From NCBI RefSeq assembly GCF_002022275.1, contig NZ_MSDF01000014.1, forward strand, positions 540,811-604,810: a DNA stretch of 64,000 nt, read 5' to 3'. Origin of the DNA: Pseudomonas fluorescens. GTDB taxonomy: Bacteria; Pseudomonadota; Gammaproteobacteria; Pseudomonadales; Pseudomonadaceae. Of the stretch, positions 55,356-64,000 are shown in pieces. A model generated the notes under the pieces. That model had not been told where the DNA came from. It saw nothing but the letters and a program-made list of their open reading frames with translations, and searched no databases. Every line of letters begins with the position of its first letter. Within the stretch, counting starts at the first letter, position 1. The position numbers and the translations under genes were made by a program.

Positions 55356-56330
55356 ATGCGTAAGTCATTGATGCGTATGACATTGCGTCAGTTGCAGATT
55401 TTCAATGAAGTCTGTGATTTGCGGTCCTACAGCCGCGCCGCCGAGGAAATGTCCCTCACACAACCGGCCGTTAGCCTACAAATTCGTCAGCTGGAAGAGC
55501 TGATCGGCCAGCCATTGTTCGATTATGTCGGTAAAAAGCTCTACATGACCGAGGCGGCTGAAGCCTTGCAACGAGCCAGCCGCGACATTTTCGGGCGCCT
55601 GGAAAACCTCGACATGCAGCTGTCGGACATGCAGGGTTCGTTGCAGGGCCAGTTGAAGCTGGCGGTGGAATCCAGCGCCAAATACTTTGTGCCGCACTTG
55701 TTTGCGGCCTTTAAACGCCAGCACCCGGAAGTGCAGCTGCACCTGACGGTGGTCAACCGCGCGCAGGTGATTCGACGGCTGTCGGACAACCGCGATGACT
55801 TGGTGATCATGTCGATGGTGCCCCAGGACATGGGCCTGGAATTTCTGCCATTCCTCAACAACCCGATCGTCGCCGTAGCGCCGCCGGATCATCCCTTGAG
55901 CCTGCAAGGCCCGCTGCGCCTGCAAGACCTGGAACCTTACACGCTGCTGTTGCGCGAACCGGGTTCCGGCACGCGGCTGGCATGCGAGGAGTACTTCAAG
56001 GAGAAACGCGTGCACTTCACCCAGACGGTGGAAGTCGCCTCGGCCGAGGCGCAGCGTGAATGCGTGAACGCAGGTTTGGGCGTGGCCTTGCTGACGCGCC
56101 ACGCGGTCAACCTGGAACTGGCCACCGGCGGGCTCAAGGAGCTGCCGGTGGAAGAATTGCCGCTGTACCGCAGTTGGTGCCTGGTGCAAGCCAAGGCCAA
56201 GCGCTTGTCACCGGTGGCCCATGCGTTCCTGGGCTTTATCCGCAGCGAACGGGTGCAGATCAGCGCGCTGGCTGAGCGTTTCGCTGGGCAGCCACGGGTG
56301 CCTGCCAGTGGAGTTCCGGGTAGTCACTGA
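55356..56330 (+). CDS. pycR: LysR-family regulator PycR
   Basis: A 324-residue LysR (CbbR-like) regulator: winged HTH at about residues 8-68 (IFNEVCDLRSYSRAAEEMSLTQPAVSLQIRQLEEL) and an effector domain. Divergent from pycA. In P. aeruginosa the gene at this place is called pycR and controls pycAB. The C-terminal ~25 residues overlap a small gene on the other strand (56260). Confidence 0.88.
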   Translation: MRKSLMRMTLRQLQIFNEVCDLRSYSRAAEEMSLTQPAVSLQIRQLEELIGQPLFDYVGKKLYMTEAAEALQRASRDIFGRLENLDMQLSDMQGSLQGQLKLAVESSAKYFVPHLFAAFKRQHPEVQLHLTVVNRAQVIRRLSDNRDDLVIMSMVPQDMGLEFLPFLNNPIVAVAPPDHPLSLQGPLRLQDLEPYTLLLREPGSGTRLACEEYFKEKRVHFTQTVEVASAEAQRECVNAGLGVALLTRHAVNLELATGGLKELPVEELPLYRSWCLVQAKAKRLSPVAHAFLGFIRSERVQISALAERFAGQPRVPASGVPGSH

Positions 56331-56454
56331 TGCTCTGGAGCAATTGGCGCTCCTCGCAACGGTCTTCGATTGCGCGACGGAACGCCATGCGGCGCTGGTC
56401 TTCTTGCTGACGACGGGTTTTGACGCTGCTGCTGTCTTCGTATTGCCGGGCCAT
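56260..56454 (-). CDS. Small conserved pseudomonad protein
   Basis: A 64-residue, strongly charged protein starting MARQYEDSSSVKTRRQQEDQR with a good GGGAG site. It resembles short Pseudomonas proteins of the same start that are annotated as PA3496-type putative envelope proteins (recalled, not searched). Its last 71 bp overlap the 3' end of pycR on the opposite strand, so the C-terminus may be shorter in other strains. No function is known. Confidence 0.6.
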   Translation of the reverse strand: MARQYEDSSSVKTRRQQEDQRRMAFRRAIEDRCEERQLLQSISDYPELHWQAPVAAQRNAQPAR

Positions 56455-56566
56455 GTTGAGTCTCCCAATGCGAGTACGGGGAGTACAGGATGGGCGCGGG
56501 GCATGACGGTTTGGCGGCGCGGGGGTTACAGGACGATGAATCTTCCAGCCTCGATGCAAATCAACG

Positions 56567-56651
56567 GTGGGAGCTGGCTTGCCTGCGATGCAGACAACTC
56601 GGTCTGTCAGTCAAACCGAGGTGATGCTATCGCAGGCAAGCCAGCTCCCAC
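56567..56651. repeat. REP doublet, class GTGGGAGCTGGCTTGCCTGCGAT
   Basis: An inverted pair with ends GTGGGAGC / GCTCCCAC between the small protein gene and hexR. Same class as 3521 and 15113. Confidence 0.9.
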
Positions 56652-56676
56652 ATGTTGACCAGGTATGGCCTTGAGG

Positions 56677-57543
56677 TCAGTCGTCGAGGGCTTTGACGGA
56701 TTTGGGCGACAACCGCAGGCTGCGCAAGCTGCGCTTCACGCTCTTGAGGTGGTTCACCAGGCTCGGGCCACGCGCCATGGCCACGCCCATCGCCAGCACG
56801 TCGATCACCACCAGGTGGGCGATACGCGAGGTCAGCGGCGTATAGATCTCGGTGTCTTCATGCACGTCGATCGCCAGGTTGACCGTCGACAGCTCCGCCA
56901 GCGGCGTCTGGCTCGGGCACAGGGTGATCAACGTCGCGCCGCTTTCACGCACCAGGTTGGCGGTGATCAGCAGGTCTTTGGAGCGGCCGGACTGGGAAAT
57001 GCAGATCGCCACGTCGGTTGGCTTCAACGTCACCGCCGACATCGCCTGCATGTGCGGGTCGCTGTAGGCCGCAGCGGTGAGCAGCAAGCGGAAGAATTTG
57101 TGCTGGGCGTCAGCGGCCACTGCGCCGGAAGCGCCGAAGCCGTAGAACTCGACACGCTGAGCCTGGGACATCGCCGTCACGGCCTTTTGCAACTCCACCG
57201 GGTCGAGCTTCTCGCGCACTTCCATCAGCGTGTGCAAGGTGGTGTCGAAGATTTTCAGGCTGTAGTCAGCGACGGAATCGTCTTCATGGATCGCAAACTG
57301 GCCGAAGCTCGCTCCGGCGGCGAGGCTCTGGGCCAGCTTGAGTTTCAAGTCCTGGAACCCGGAGCAACCGATGGCGCGGCAGAAACGCACGATGGTCGGC
57401 TCACTGATGCCCACGCTGTGGGCCAGGTCGGCCATGGAACTGTGCATCACGGCCGCAGGGTCAAGCAGCACGTGATCGGCAACCTTGAGTTCCGATTTGC
57501 GTAACAGGTGGCGCGACTGGGCGATATGTTGCAACAGGTTCAA
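56677..57543 (-). CDS. hexR: HexR transcriptional regulator (RpiR family)
   Basis: A 288-residue regulator: N-terminal HTH_6 (residues about 5-75, SVGISEPTIVRFCRAIGCSGFQDLKLKL) and a SIS sugar-phosphate-binding domain (about 125-255, GFGASGAVAADAQHKFF and SQSGRSKDLL). It represses glucose-catabolism genes and is released by 2-keto-3-deoxy-6-phosphogluconate. A palindromic site upstream (57589) would serve autoregulation. Confidence 0.93.
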   Translation of the reverse strand: MNLLQHIAQSRHLLRKSELKVADHVLLDPAAVMHSSMADLAHSVGISEPTIVRFCRAIGCSGFQDLKLKLAQSLAAGASFGQFAIHEDDSVADYSLKIFDTTLHTLMEVREKLDPVELQKAVTAMSQAQRVEFYGFGASGAVAADAQHKFFRLLLTAAAYSDPHMQAMSAVTLKPTDVAICISQSGRSKDLLITANLVRESGATLITLCPSQTPLAELSTVNLAIDVHEDTEIYTPLTSRIAHLVVIDVLAMGVAMARGPSLVNHLKSVKRSLRSLRLSPKSVKALDD

Positions 57544-57588
57544 AGGGCAGGACTCTTGTTATTGGCAGACGCCAGGGATGTAGCAAGC

Positions 57589-57605
57589 TTGTAGTTATAC
57601 TACAA
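57589..57605. promoter_or_regulatory. HexR operator candidate
   Basis: TTGTAGT-TAT-ACTACAA, a perfect 7-bp-arm palindrome about 45 bp upstream of hexR. The TTGT...ACAA ends match the known HexR site pattern, with 9 nt between. Confidence 0.7.
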
Positions 57606-57705
57606 GAATTGTCGTTTTGCCCGTCCGATGCATCACTAAATCGCCCTGATGCCCTCTGATTCAGCGGGCAGGCACCATGTAGCCATACGGGCGTATCAAC
57701 CGGCG

Positions 57706-60579
57706 TTAAGGAAAATCTGCATCTTTACGTAACAATTCTGCCAGCCCTTCGGCCTGCATCGGCCGGCTGATCAAGTAGCCCTGCACCTCGTCGCAGCGCT
57801 CGCCGCGCAGGAAATCCAGCTGCTGCTGATCTTCCACGCCCTCGGCCACCACTTTAAGCGCCAGCCCATGTGCCATGGCGATGATTGCGCGGGTAATGGC
57901 GGCGTCTTCCCGGCCCTGACCCAGCCCGCGAATAAAGGTCTGGTCGATCTTCACGTAATCCACCGGGATGCGCTTGAGGTAGCTCAGGGATGAATAGCCG
58001 GTGCCAAAGTCGTCAATCGCCAGCTTCACACCCAAATCGCGCAATTGCTGGAAGGTCGCAATGATGTGTTCGACGCTGTCGAGCAATTGGCTCTCGGTCA
58101 GCTCAAGCTCCAGGTATTGCGGGTCCAGGCCGGTCTCTTCGAGTACTTGACGAACCAGGCTGACCAGTTTGCCCTGACGCAACTGATGCACCGAGAGGTT
58201 CACCGACACCCGAATCGGCGCCAGCCCCTGGCGCTGCCACTCGCACGCCTGCCAACAGGCCTGGCGCAGCACAAATTCGCCCAGCGGCACGATCAAGCCG
58301 GTCTCTTCGGCCAAACCGATAAAGTCGCACGGAGGCACCATGCCCCACTGCGGATGTTCCCAGCGGATCAGCGCCTCGGCGGCATTCAGTTTGCCCGTCG
58401 CCAGGCACAGTTTGGGTTGGTAGAAGACCGTAAGCTGGCGGTCATCGATGGCCTTGCGCAGGTGGTTTTCCAGCTGCAAACGCTCAAGGGTGCTGGCTTG
58501 CAGGCTGTCGGTGAAGAACTGGAAATTGTTGCCGCCCAAATGCTTGGCGTGCTGCATGGCCATGTTCGATTGGCTGACCAGTGCGGAAATTTCCCGCGCA
58601 TTATCCGGCAAAAGACTGACGCCCATCGAGGCGCTGACCACCAGCTCATGCCCTTCCACCGTGACCGGCACGCGCAGTTTGGCGAGCAATCGCGTGGCCA
58701 CCCGCGCAAGGCTGGAAAGGCTGCCGTAGGCATCGAACAACACGGCGAATTCATCACCGGACAACCGCGCAATGGTGTCGGCCTCGGGTAACGCATTGAT
58801 CAGCCGGCGCGCCATTTTCTGCAGCAACTGGTCCGCCACTTCATGCCCCAGGCTGTCATTGAGCAGCTTGAAGCGGTCCAGGTTGATGTGCAGCAGCGCA
58901 AGGCTACGCCCGCCCTGGCGCACGCGCGCATGGGCTTCGCGCAGGCGTTCGCGGAACAGCGAACGGTTGGCCAGCCCGGTGAGTTCGTCGTAGTGGGTGA
59001 GGTAGCGCATGCGCTCTTCGGACTCACGCCGTGCTGAAAGATCGGCGAAAAAGCCCACGATATGGCTGACTTTTCCGCGAACATCGCGCACTACATTCAA
59101 TTGCAACCATTGCGGGTACAGCTCACCGCTCTTGCGCGTTTCTACCAGCTCGCCTTGCCAAGTGCCGTGGCTGAGCAGCGCCTGGCGGATCACCGGGAAA
59201 TGGCGGCGGGCGTCGCGGCTGCTCGGCAGCTCGACGACGTTGCGCCCGATCATGTCGTCGATTTCAAAGCCGGTGACGCGGCTGAAGGCCTGGTTAACGG
59301 CGATCAACACGTAATCCGGGTCGAGGATCACGATGCCTTCGCTGGCGGCTTCGAACACGGTAGAGGCCAGCCGTTGTTGTTCTTCCAGGGCCTTGTCCGC
59401 ACTGATGTCGCGGCGGGTACCGAGCATGCGCGTGACGCGGCCGCTCGGCGCGCGCTCCACCGCGCGACCACGGTCTTCGATCCACACCCAGTGCCCATCG
59501 CCATGGCGCACGCGGTATTCCACCTGATAATCCTCGCTGCGGCCTTTGAGGTGCTCCACCAGCGCACGCTTGAGCAGCGGCAAGTCTTCGGGGTGCAGGC
59601 GCGGTTTGAGGTGGCTGAGCATCGCCGTGACGTACTCGGGCTCCAGGCCGAACAATTCCTTGAGCTGGGTGTGATGGACTTCGTCGGTTTGCAGGTTCCA
59701 GTCCCACAACCCCAGCTCACTGGCTTGCAGCGCCATGGCCAGGCGCGCCTCGCTCTTGTTCAGGGCGAGGCTGGCAGCGTCCAGCTCCTGATTGCGCTGC
59801 GCCACGCGGTCTTGCAGGCCGACTTGCGCGTCGCGTAACTCCTGTTCGATTTGGCGGCGCTGTTCGACTTCGCGCACCAGCTCCTGATTCAACTGCTCAC
59901 TGCGCTGCTGCGCCTGTTGCAGATGCTCGATCAGCGCCTGGTTCTGAAAGCGGCGCAGCAACCCGCGCTGGATCAGGCGGTTGACCTGCCACGCCACCAA
60001 GCTCAACGAGGCGAGCAGGATCAACCCCAACACGCCCCAACCTTGCTGCTGCGAGGTGCCGTCCCAGAATAGATAGACAATGGCCGGCAACAGGCACGGC
60101 ACGGCAAAGGACAGGAACGCGGGCAGGCTCACGGCATAGGCCACGCTGGCCGACAGCGTCGCAGCGCCGATCAGCCCGAACACCCAGGCCTGCTGCATGA
60201 AGTTGTCTGCCGGCACCAGGGCGATGGCGGCTGTGGCGAGGGTCAGGCCGCTGACCGCCGAGCCCAGCATGAACATACGCCCCCAGACCGGCTGGGCCTG
60301 GCGGCTGGGCATCGCTGAATCAAAGGCCGCCACCTGAATGACGCGCAGTGCCACCAAAGCTAGCAGCCAGACGAGCCAGATACTGTCCAACACATATTGC
60401 TTGGGGTTCCACAACAACCAGGCGCAGACCAGACCGTTCACCAACATCAATAACGTCGGCAGCAATGAACCCTGGTACAGCAGGCGAGTGCGTTCGACCG
60501 CCATCTCGGTTGCGTAGTGTTTACGGATGACCTGCGCGGGCGCCGCCGAGGGGCCGAACAGGTCGGTGCTGAGGGTCAT
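57706..60579 (-). CDS. Membrane PAS-GGDEF-EAL protein (c-di-GMP metabolism)
   Basis: A 957-residue protein. Membrane helices occur in the first ~210 residues, then a coiled coil (about 220-300), two PAS domains (about 285-405 and 415-540), a GGDEF domain with degenerate LSGDEF (first Gly is Ser) near residue 630, and a complete EAL domain (EALIRWEHP, about residues 705-945) with the DFGTGYSSLSYLKRIPVDYVKID motif. It probably degrades c-di-GMP; the SGDEF site may bind GTP without cyclase activity. No ribosome-binding site is obvious; ATG at 60579. Confidence 0.9.
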   Translation of the reverse strand: MTLSTDLFGPSAAPAQVIRKHYATEMAVERTRLLYQGSLLPTLLMLVNGLVCAWLLWNPKQYVLDSIWLVWLLALVALRVIQVAAFDSAMPSRQAQPVWGRMFMLGSAVSGLTLATAAIALVPADNFMQQAWVFGLIGAATLSASVAYAVSLPAFLSFAVPCLLPAIVYLFWDGTSQQQGWGVLGLILLASLSLVAWQVNRLIQRGLLRRFQNQALIEHLQQAQQRSEQLNQELVREVEQRRQIEQELRDAQVGLQDRVAQRNQELDAASLALNKSEARLAMALQASELGLWDWNLQTDEVHHTQLKELFGLEPEYVTAMLSHLKPRLHPEDLPLLKRALVEHLKGRSEDYQVEYRVRHGDGHWVWIEDRGRAVERAPSGRVTRMLGTRRDISADKALEEQQRLASTVFEAASEGIVILDPDYVLIAVNQAFSRVTGFEIDDMIGRNVVELPSSRDARRHFPVIRQALLSHGTWQGELVETRKSGELYPQWLQLNVVRDVRGKVSHIVGFFADLSARRESEERMRYLTHYDELTGLANRSLFRERLREAHARVRQGGRSLALLHINLDRFKLLNDSLGHEVADQLLQKMARRLINALPEADTIARLSGDEFAVLFDAYGSLSSLARVATRLLAKLRVPVTVEGHELVVSASMGVSLLPDNAREISALVSQSNMAMQHAKHLGGNNFQFFTDSLQASTLERLQLENHLRKAIDDRQLTVFYQPKLCLATGKLNAAEALIRWEHPQWGMVPPCDFIGLAEETGLIVPLGEFVLRQACWQACEWQRQGLAPIRVSVNLSVHQLRQGKLVSLVRQVLEETGLDPQYLELELTESQLLDSVEHIIATFQQLRDLGVKLAIDDFGTGYSSLSYLKRIPVDYVKIDQTFIRGLGQGREDAAITRAIIAMAHGLALKVVAEGVEDQQQLDFLRGERCDEVQGYLISRPMQAEGLAELLRKDADFP

Positions 60580-60858
60580 AGGCAGTGTTCTTATAATGGT
60601 GAGCCCGAAACGTGCACGGAGCATACACAAGCAAGCGCTTGGGCCAAACTGCTCCCGGTCATAAAATCTGTAGGACTTTTAACCGCAAACGGTTGGGCCA
60701 GACAGCTTGAACGAGACGCTGCGCGGGCTGCGGCCCATGACTGACCGGTCATCCCTCACAGCAGAATCTTCGCCTCGTCGCAAATGCCCCTGAAGTTTTC
60801 CGTCGACCACCCGGCATTGGCATTTGCCCCACTCCCCCGGGCACCCTAGAATGCGCCG

Positions 60859-63042
60859 ATGCGCGATGATCTCTCCCTTTTGCTGAACTCCCTCAACGAT
60901 GCCCAACGCCAGGCCGTAGCAGCCCCCGTTGGCCGTCAGTTGGTCCTGGCCGGTGCTGGCTCCGGTAAAACCCGAGTGCTGGTGCACCGTATCGCCTGGT
61001 TGATCCAGGTCGAAAACGCGTCCCCGCATTCCATCCTGTCGGTGACCTTCACCAACAAGGCTGCTGCCGAGATGCGCCACCGCATCGAGCAGTTGATGGG
61101 CATCAGCCCGGCCGGCATGTGGGTGGGCACCTTCCACGGCCTGGCGCACCGCCTGTTGCGGGCGCACTGGCAGGAGGCGGGCCTGGCCCAGACCTTCCAG
61201 ATTCTCGACAGCGATGACCAGCAACGCCTGGTCAAGCGCGTGATCCGCGAACTGGGCCTCGACGAGCAACGCTGGCCGGCGCGCCAGGCGCAATGGTTTA
61301 TCAACGGCCAAAAAGACGAAGGCCTGCGCCCGCAACATATTCAGGCCAGCGGCGATTTGTTTCTGGCGACCATGCGCAGCATTTATGAGGCCTACGAGGC
61401 TGCCTGCCTGCGCGCCGGCGTGATCGACTTCTCCGAGCTGCTGCTACGCGCCCTCGACCTGTGGCGCGACAACCCGGGCTTGCTGGCGCATTACCAGAAA
61501 CGCTTCCGCCACATTCTGGTGGACGAGTTCCAGGACACCAACGCCGTGCAGTACGCCTGGTTGCGCCTGCTGGCCAAGGGCGGCGACAGCCTGATGGTGG
61601 TCGGCGACGACGACCAGTCGATTTACGGCTGGCGCGGCGCGAAAATCGAGAACATCTATCAGTACTCCGATGATTTCCCGGACGCGATCACCATCCGTCT
61701 GGAGCAGAATTACCGCTCCACTGCCGGCATCCTCAAGGCTGCCAACGCGCTGATCGCCAATAACACCGGGCGTATGGGCAAAGAGCTGTGGACTGACGGC
61801 GGCGAAGGCGAAGCGATCAACCTGTACGCGGCGTTCAACGAGCACGATGAAGCGCGCTACGTGGTGGAAACCATCGAAAGCGCCCTGAAAACCGGCTTGG
61901 CACGCAGCGATATCGCAATTCTGTACCGTTCCAACGCCCAGTCGCGGGTGCTGGAAGAAGCCTTGCTGCGCGAGCGCATTCCGTATCGCATCTACGGCGG
62001 CCAGCGCTTCTTCGAGCGTGCTGAAATCAAGAACGCCATGGCTTACCTGCGTTTGCTGGAAGGCCGTGGCAACGATGCGGCGCTGGAACGGGTGATCAAT
62101 ATCCCGGCGCGCGGCATTGGCGAGAAAACCGTCGAAGCCATTCGCGACCACGCACGCCATGCCGATGTGTCGATGTGGGAAGCCATGCGCTTGCTGATCG
62201 CCAACAAAGGCCTGACTGGCCGTGCGGCCGGGGCGTTGGGTGTGTTTGTCGAACTGATCGAGAACCTGAGCGCCAAGTGCATGGAAATGCCATTGCACTT
62301 GATGACCCAGACCGTTATCGAGCAGTCCGGGCTGATTGCCTACCACGAAGCGGAAAAAGGCGAGAAAGGCCAGGCGCGGGTAGAAAACCTTGAGGAACTG
62401 GTCAGCGCCGCCCGCGCGTTCGAAAACAACGAGGAAGATGAAGAGCTGACCCCGCTCGCCGCCTTCCTCGGGCATGCGTCGCTGGAAGCCGGTGATACAC
62501 AAGCTGACGAGCATGAAGACAGCATCCAACTCATGACGCTGCACAGCGCCAAGGGCCTGGAGTTTCCGTATGTGTTTCTGGTGGGCATGGAAGAAGGCCT
62601 GTTCCCGCACAAGATGAGCCTGGAAGAACCTGGCCGCCTTGAAGAGGAACGCCGCCTGGCCTACGTGGGCATCACCCGCGCCATGCAGAACCTGGTGATG
62701 ACCTACGCCGAGACCCGACGCCTGTACGGCAGCGAGACCTACAACAAGGTGTCGCGCTTCGTACGTGAAGTGCCGAAGGGGCTGATCCAGGAAGTGCGCC
62801 TTTCCAACAGCGTGAGTCGCCCGTTCGGCGGTGGTCAACAGCAGAGCGCCAGCATCCTGTTTGCCGGTTCCGAGATTCCGGAAACCCAGTTCAGCCTTGG
62901 CCAGCAGGTCAGGCATTCAGTGTTCGGCGAAGGCGTGATCCTCAACTTCGAAGGCGCGGGCGCCCAGGCACGGGTGCAGGTGAACTTCGCCGAAGGCAGT
63001 AAATGGCTGATGATGGGCTACGCGAAGCTCGAAGCAATCTGA
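60859..63042 (+). CDS. uvrD: DNA helicase II UvrD
   Basis: A 727-residue SF1A helicase with all motifs in order: Walker [10 protein letters not shown], motif Ia [10 protein letters not shown], Walker [10 protein letters not shown], motif [18 protein letters not shown], motif IV LEQNYRS, motif [13 protein letters not shown] and motif [14 protein letters not shown]. It unwinds DNA in nucleotide excision and mismatch repair. Length is normal for UvrD. Followed by an inverted-repeat element. Confidence 0.97.
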   Translation: MRDDLSLLLNSLNDAQRQAVAAPVGRQLVLAGAGSGKTRVLVHRIAWLIQVENASPHSILSVTFTNKAAAEMRHRIEQLMGISPAGMWVGTFHGLAHRLLRAHWQEAGLAQTFQILDSDDQQRLVKRVIRELGLDEQRWPARQAQWFINGQKDEGLRPQHIQASGDLFLATMRSIYEAYEAACLRAGVIDFSELLLRALDLWRDNPGLLAHYQKRFRHILVDEFQDTNAVQYAWLRLLAKGGDSLMVVGDDDQSIYGWRGAKIENIYQYSDDFPDAITIRLEQNYRSTAGILKAANALIANNTGRMGKELWTDGGEGEAINLYAAFNEHDEARYVVETIESALKTGLARSDIAILYRSNAQSRVLEEALLRERIPYRIYGGQRFFERAEIKNAMAYLRLLEGRGNDAALERVINIPARGIGEKTVEAIRDHARHADVSMWEAMRLLIANKGLTGRAAGALGVFVELIENLSAKCMEMPLHLMTQTVIEQSGLIAYHEAEKGEKGQARVENLEELVSAARAFENNEEDEELTPLAAFLGHASLEAGDTQADEHEDSIQLMTLHSAKGLEFPYVFLVGMEEGLFPHKMSLEEPGRLEEERRLAYVGITRAMQNLVMTYAETRRLYGSETYNKVSRFVREVPKGLIQEVRLSNSVSRPFGGGQQQSASILFAGSEIPETQFSLGQQVRHSVFGEGVILNFEGAGAQARVQVNFAEGSKWLMMGYAKLEAI

Positions 63043-63045
63043 TAC

Positions 63046-63162
63046 TGATCGTTCCCACGCTCTGCGTGGGAATGCCGCCTGGGACGCTCCGCGTTCCGCT
63101 TTAAAGTCGTGACGCAGAGCGTCACAGGATGCGTTCCCACGCAGAGCGTGGGAACGATCAGT
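63046..63162. repeat. Palindromic element, class GATCGTTCCCACGCTCTGCGTGGGAA
   Basis: Arms CTGATCGTTCCCACGCTCTG / CAGAGCGTGGGAACGATCAG, with nested copies of CGCAGAGCGTCACAGGATG between. It is a common Pseudomonas repeat, downstream of uvrD. Confidence 0.9.
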
Positions 63163-63326
63163 GGTTTGCCCTTGTTTTTTGGCCGCACGGGCCAATATCT
63201 GTAACTAGTCCTACAGACCCTTCGGAATCGGTCTTACGCAAAAGCCCGAAACACTCTGCCGCTAGCCACTGTCACGACACCTGTGCAACATGGCGCGCGT
63301 GCAATCCACAAATGGGAATTCCCTTT

Positions 63327-64000
63327 ATGAAACGTTTTCTTAGCATCGCCATGGCGTTGTGCATCGGCCTGACGATGAGCCTCGACGCCAACGCCAAACG
63401 CTTCGGTGGCGGCAAAAGCATGGGCTCGGCGCCGACTCACCAGACCAGCCAAATGGCTCCATCCGCCGGTGCCGGCGGTGCTGCGGCAACCGCAGGCGCA
63501 GCCGGTGCTGCGGGCGCTGCTGCCAAAGCCGGCGGTGCTTCGCGCTGGTTGGGCCCTCTGGCCGGCATCGCCGCCGGTGGCCTGCTCGCTTCCATGTTCA
63601 TGGGCGGCGGCTTCCAGGGCATGCAGATCTTCGACATGCTGATCCTGGCGGTCATCGCCTTTGTGATCTTCCGCTTTATCGCCGCCCGTCGCCGCAAGCA
63701 GCAGGAGCACATGGCTCCCGCCGGCGCGCCAATGCAGCGTGAAGTGTTCGAGCAAAAACCTGCCATGGGTTCGATCTTCGGCGGTTCGGCTGCACCTGCC
63801 GCCGCCCGTCCGGTGATCAACGCACCGGCCTGGTTCAACGAAGAGCGTTTCGTCGAAGCGGCCCGCAGCCACTTCCAGTCCCTGCAGCAGCACTGGGACG
63901 CCAACGAAATGGACAAGATCGCCGAGTTCGTGACCCCGCAACTGCTGGAGTTCCTCAAGCGCGAACGTGCCGAGATCGGCGATGCGTTCCAGTCGACCTA
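63327..64000 (+). CDS. Tim44-domain membrane protein, partial (cut by window edge)
   Basis: An open frame from the ATG at 63327 runs to the right edge (224 codons). It has a signal-like N-terminus (MKRFLSIAMALCIGLTMSLDANA), an Ala/Gly-rich low-complexity stretch (about 45-70), two hydrophobic segments (WLGPLAGIAAGGLLASMF and MLILAVIAFVIFRFIAA) and the start of a Tim44-like domain (about residue 170 on; FNEERFVEAARSHFQSLQQHWDA). The family is common in proteobacteria and its role is unclear. The C-terminus is not seen. Confidence 0.82.
   Translation, partial: MKRFLSIAMALCIGLTMSLDANAKRFGGGKSMGSAPTHQTSQMAPSAGAGGAAATAGAAGAAGAAAKAGGASRWLGPLAGIAAGGLLASMFMGGGFQGMQIFDMLILAVIAFVIFRFIAARRRKQQEHMAPAGAPMQREVFEQKPAMGSIFGGSAAPAAARPVINAPAWFNEERFVEAARSHFQSLQQHWDANEMDKIAEFVTPQLLEFLKRERAEIGDAFQST

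Overview
The window is a 64 kb chromosomal stretch from a fluorescent pseudomonad (Pseudomonas fluorescens group). The evidence is gene content and order: response regulator-phoU-pstBACS, purEK, LysR-aspA, pycR-pycAB, hexR and uvrD follow the order I know from Pseudomonas chromosomes. G+C is high and several classes of Pseudomonas REP-type palindromes sit between genes. No rRNA, tRNA, CRISPR array, insertion sequence or prophage was seen.

Layout. 0-0.65 kb: a RelE/HigB-type toxin gene with its antitoxin, the latter cut by the left edge. 0.7-8.9 kb: the phosphate-uptake regulon, with Pho boxes before pstC and pstS. 9.1-10.7 kb: an XRE-ImmA/IrrE protein translationally coupled to a PIN-domain protein, probably a toxin-antitoxin pair. 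10.7-13.4 kb: two tandem, closely similar MFS symporters. 13.7-17.8 kb: acyl-CoA thioesterase, hexose-6-phosphate mutarotase, a DUF3299 protein, a GlsB/YeaQ membrane protein and purEK. 18-19.8 kb: hipBA with three operator-like repeats. 19.8-22.4 kb: LysR regulator and aspA.

22.5-31.2 kb is the most unusual region. It is more AT-rich than its flanks and separates aspA from an alanine/Na+ symporter and an asparaginase that would naturally belong with it. It holds an Lrp/AsnC regulator, a 37-residue precursor-like peptide gene followed by a hairpin, and a tightly overlapping operon of seven genes. The operon encodes three haem-oxygenase-like (HDO-type) proteins that each carry a PqqD/RRE-like N-terminal domain, a class III PLP aminotransferase, an ATP-grasp amino-acid-ligase-like enzyme, an MFS exporter and a GNAT acetyltransferase. 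I read this as an undescribed peptide-templated (RiPP-like) pathway: the peptide is bound through the RRE domains and oxidised, the product is tailored, possibly ligated to an amino acid, and exported, and the acetyltransferase may protect the producer.

31.4-45.6 kb: alanine symporter, asparaginase, a 1533-residue dermonecrotic-toxin-domain (DUF6543-type) protein, an AraC regulator with acetylpolyamine amidohydrolase and polyamine-binding protein, a MocR regulator whose linker is encoded by DnaA-box-like 12-bp repeats, and a PaiB-GNAT-GNAT operon. 45.6-47.5 kb: a second HipA with a small HTH partner and operator palindromes about 42 bp apart. 47.5-51.9 kb: a beta-helix autotransporter and a companion barrel protein with almost no passenger. 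51.9-64 kb: pycBA/pycR, a small conserved protein, hexR with a palindromic operator candidate, a PAS-GGDEF-EAL protein, uvrD and the start of a Tim44-like membrane protein cut by the right edge.
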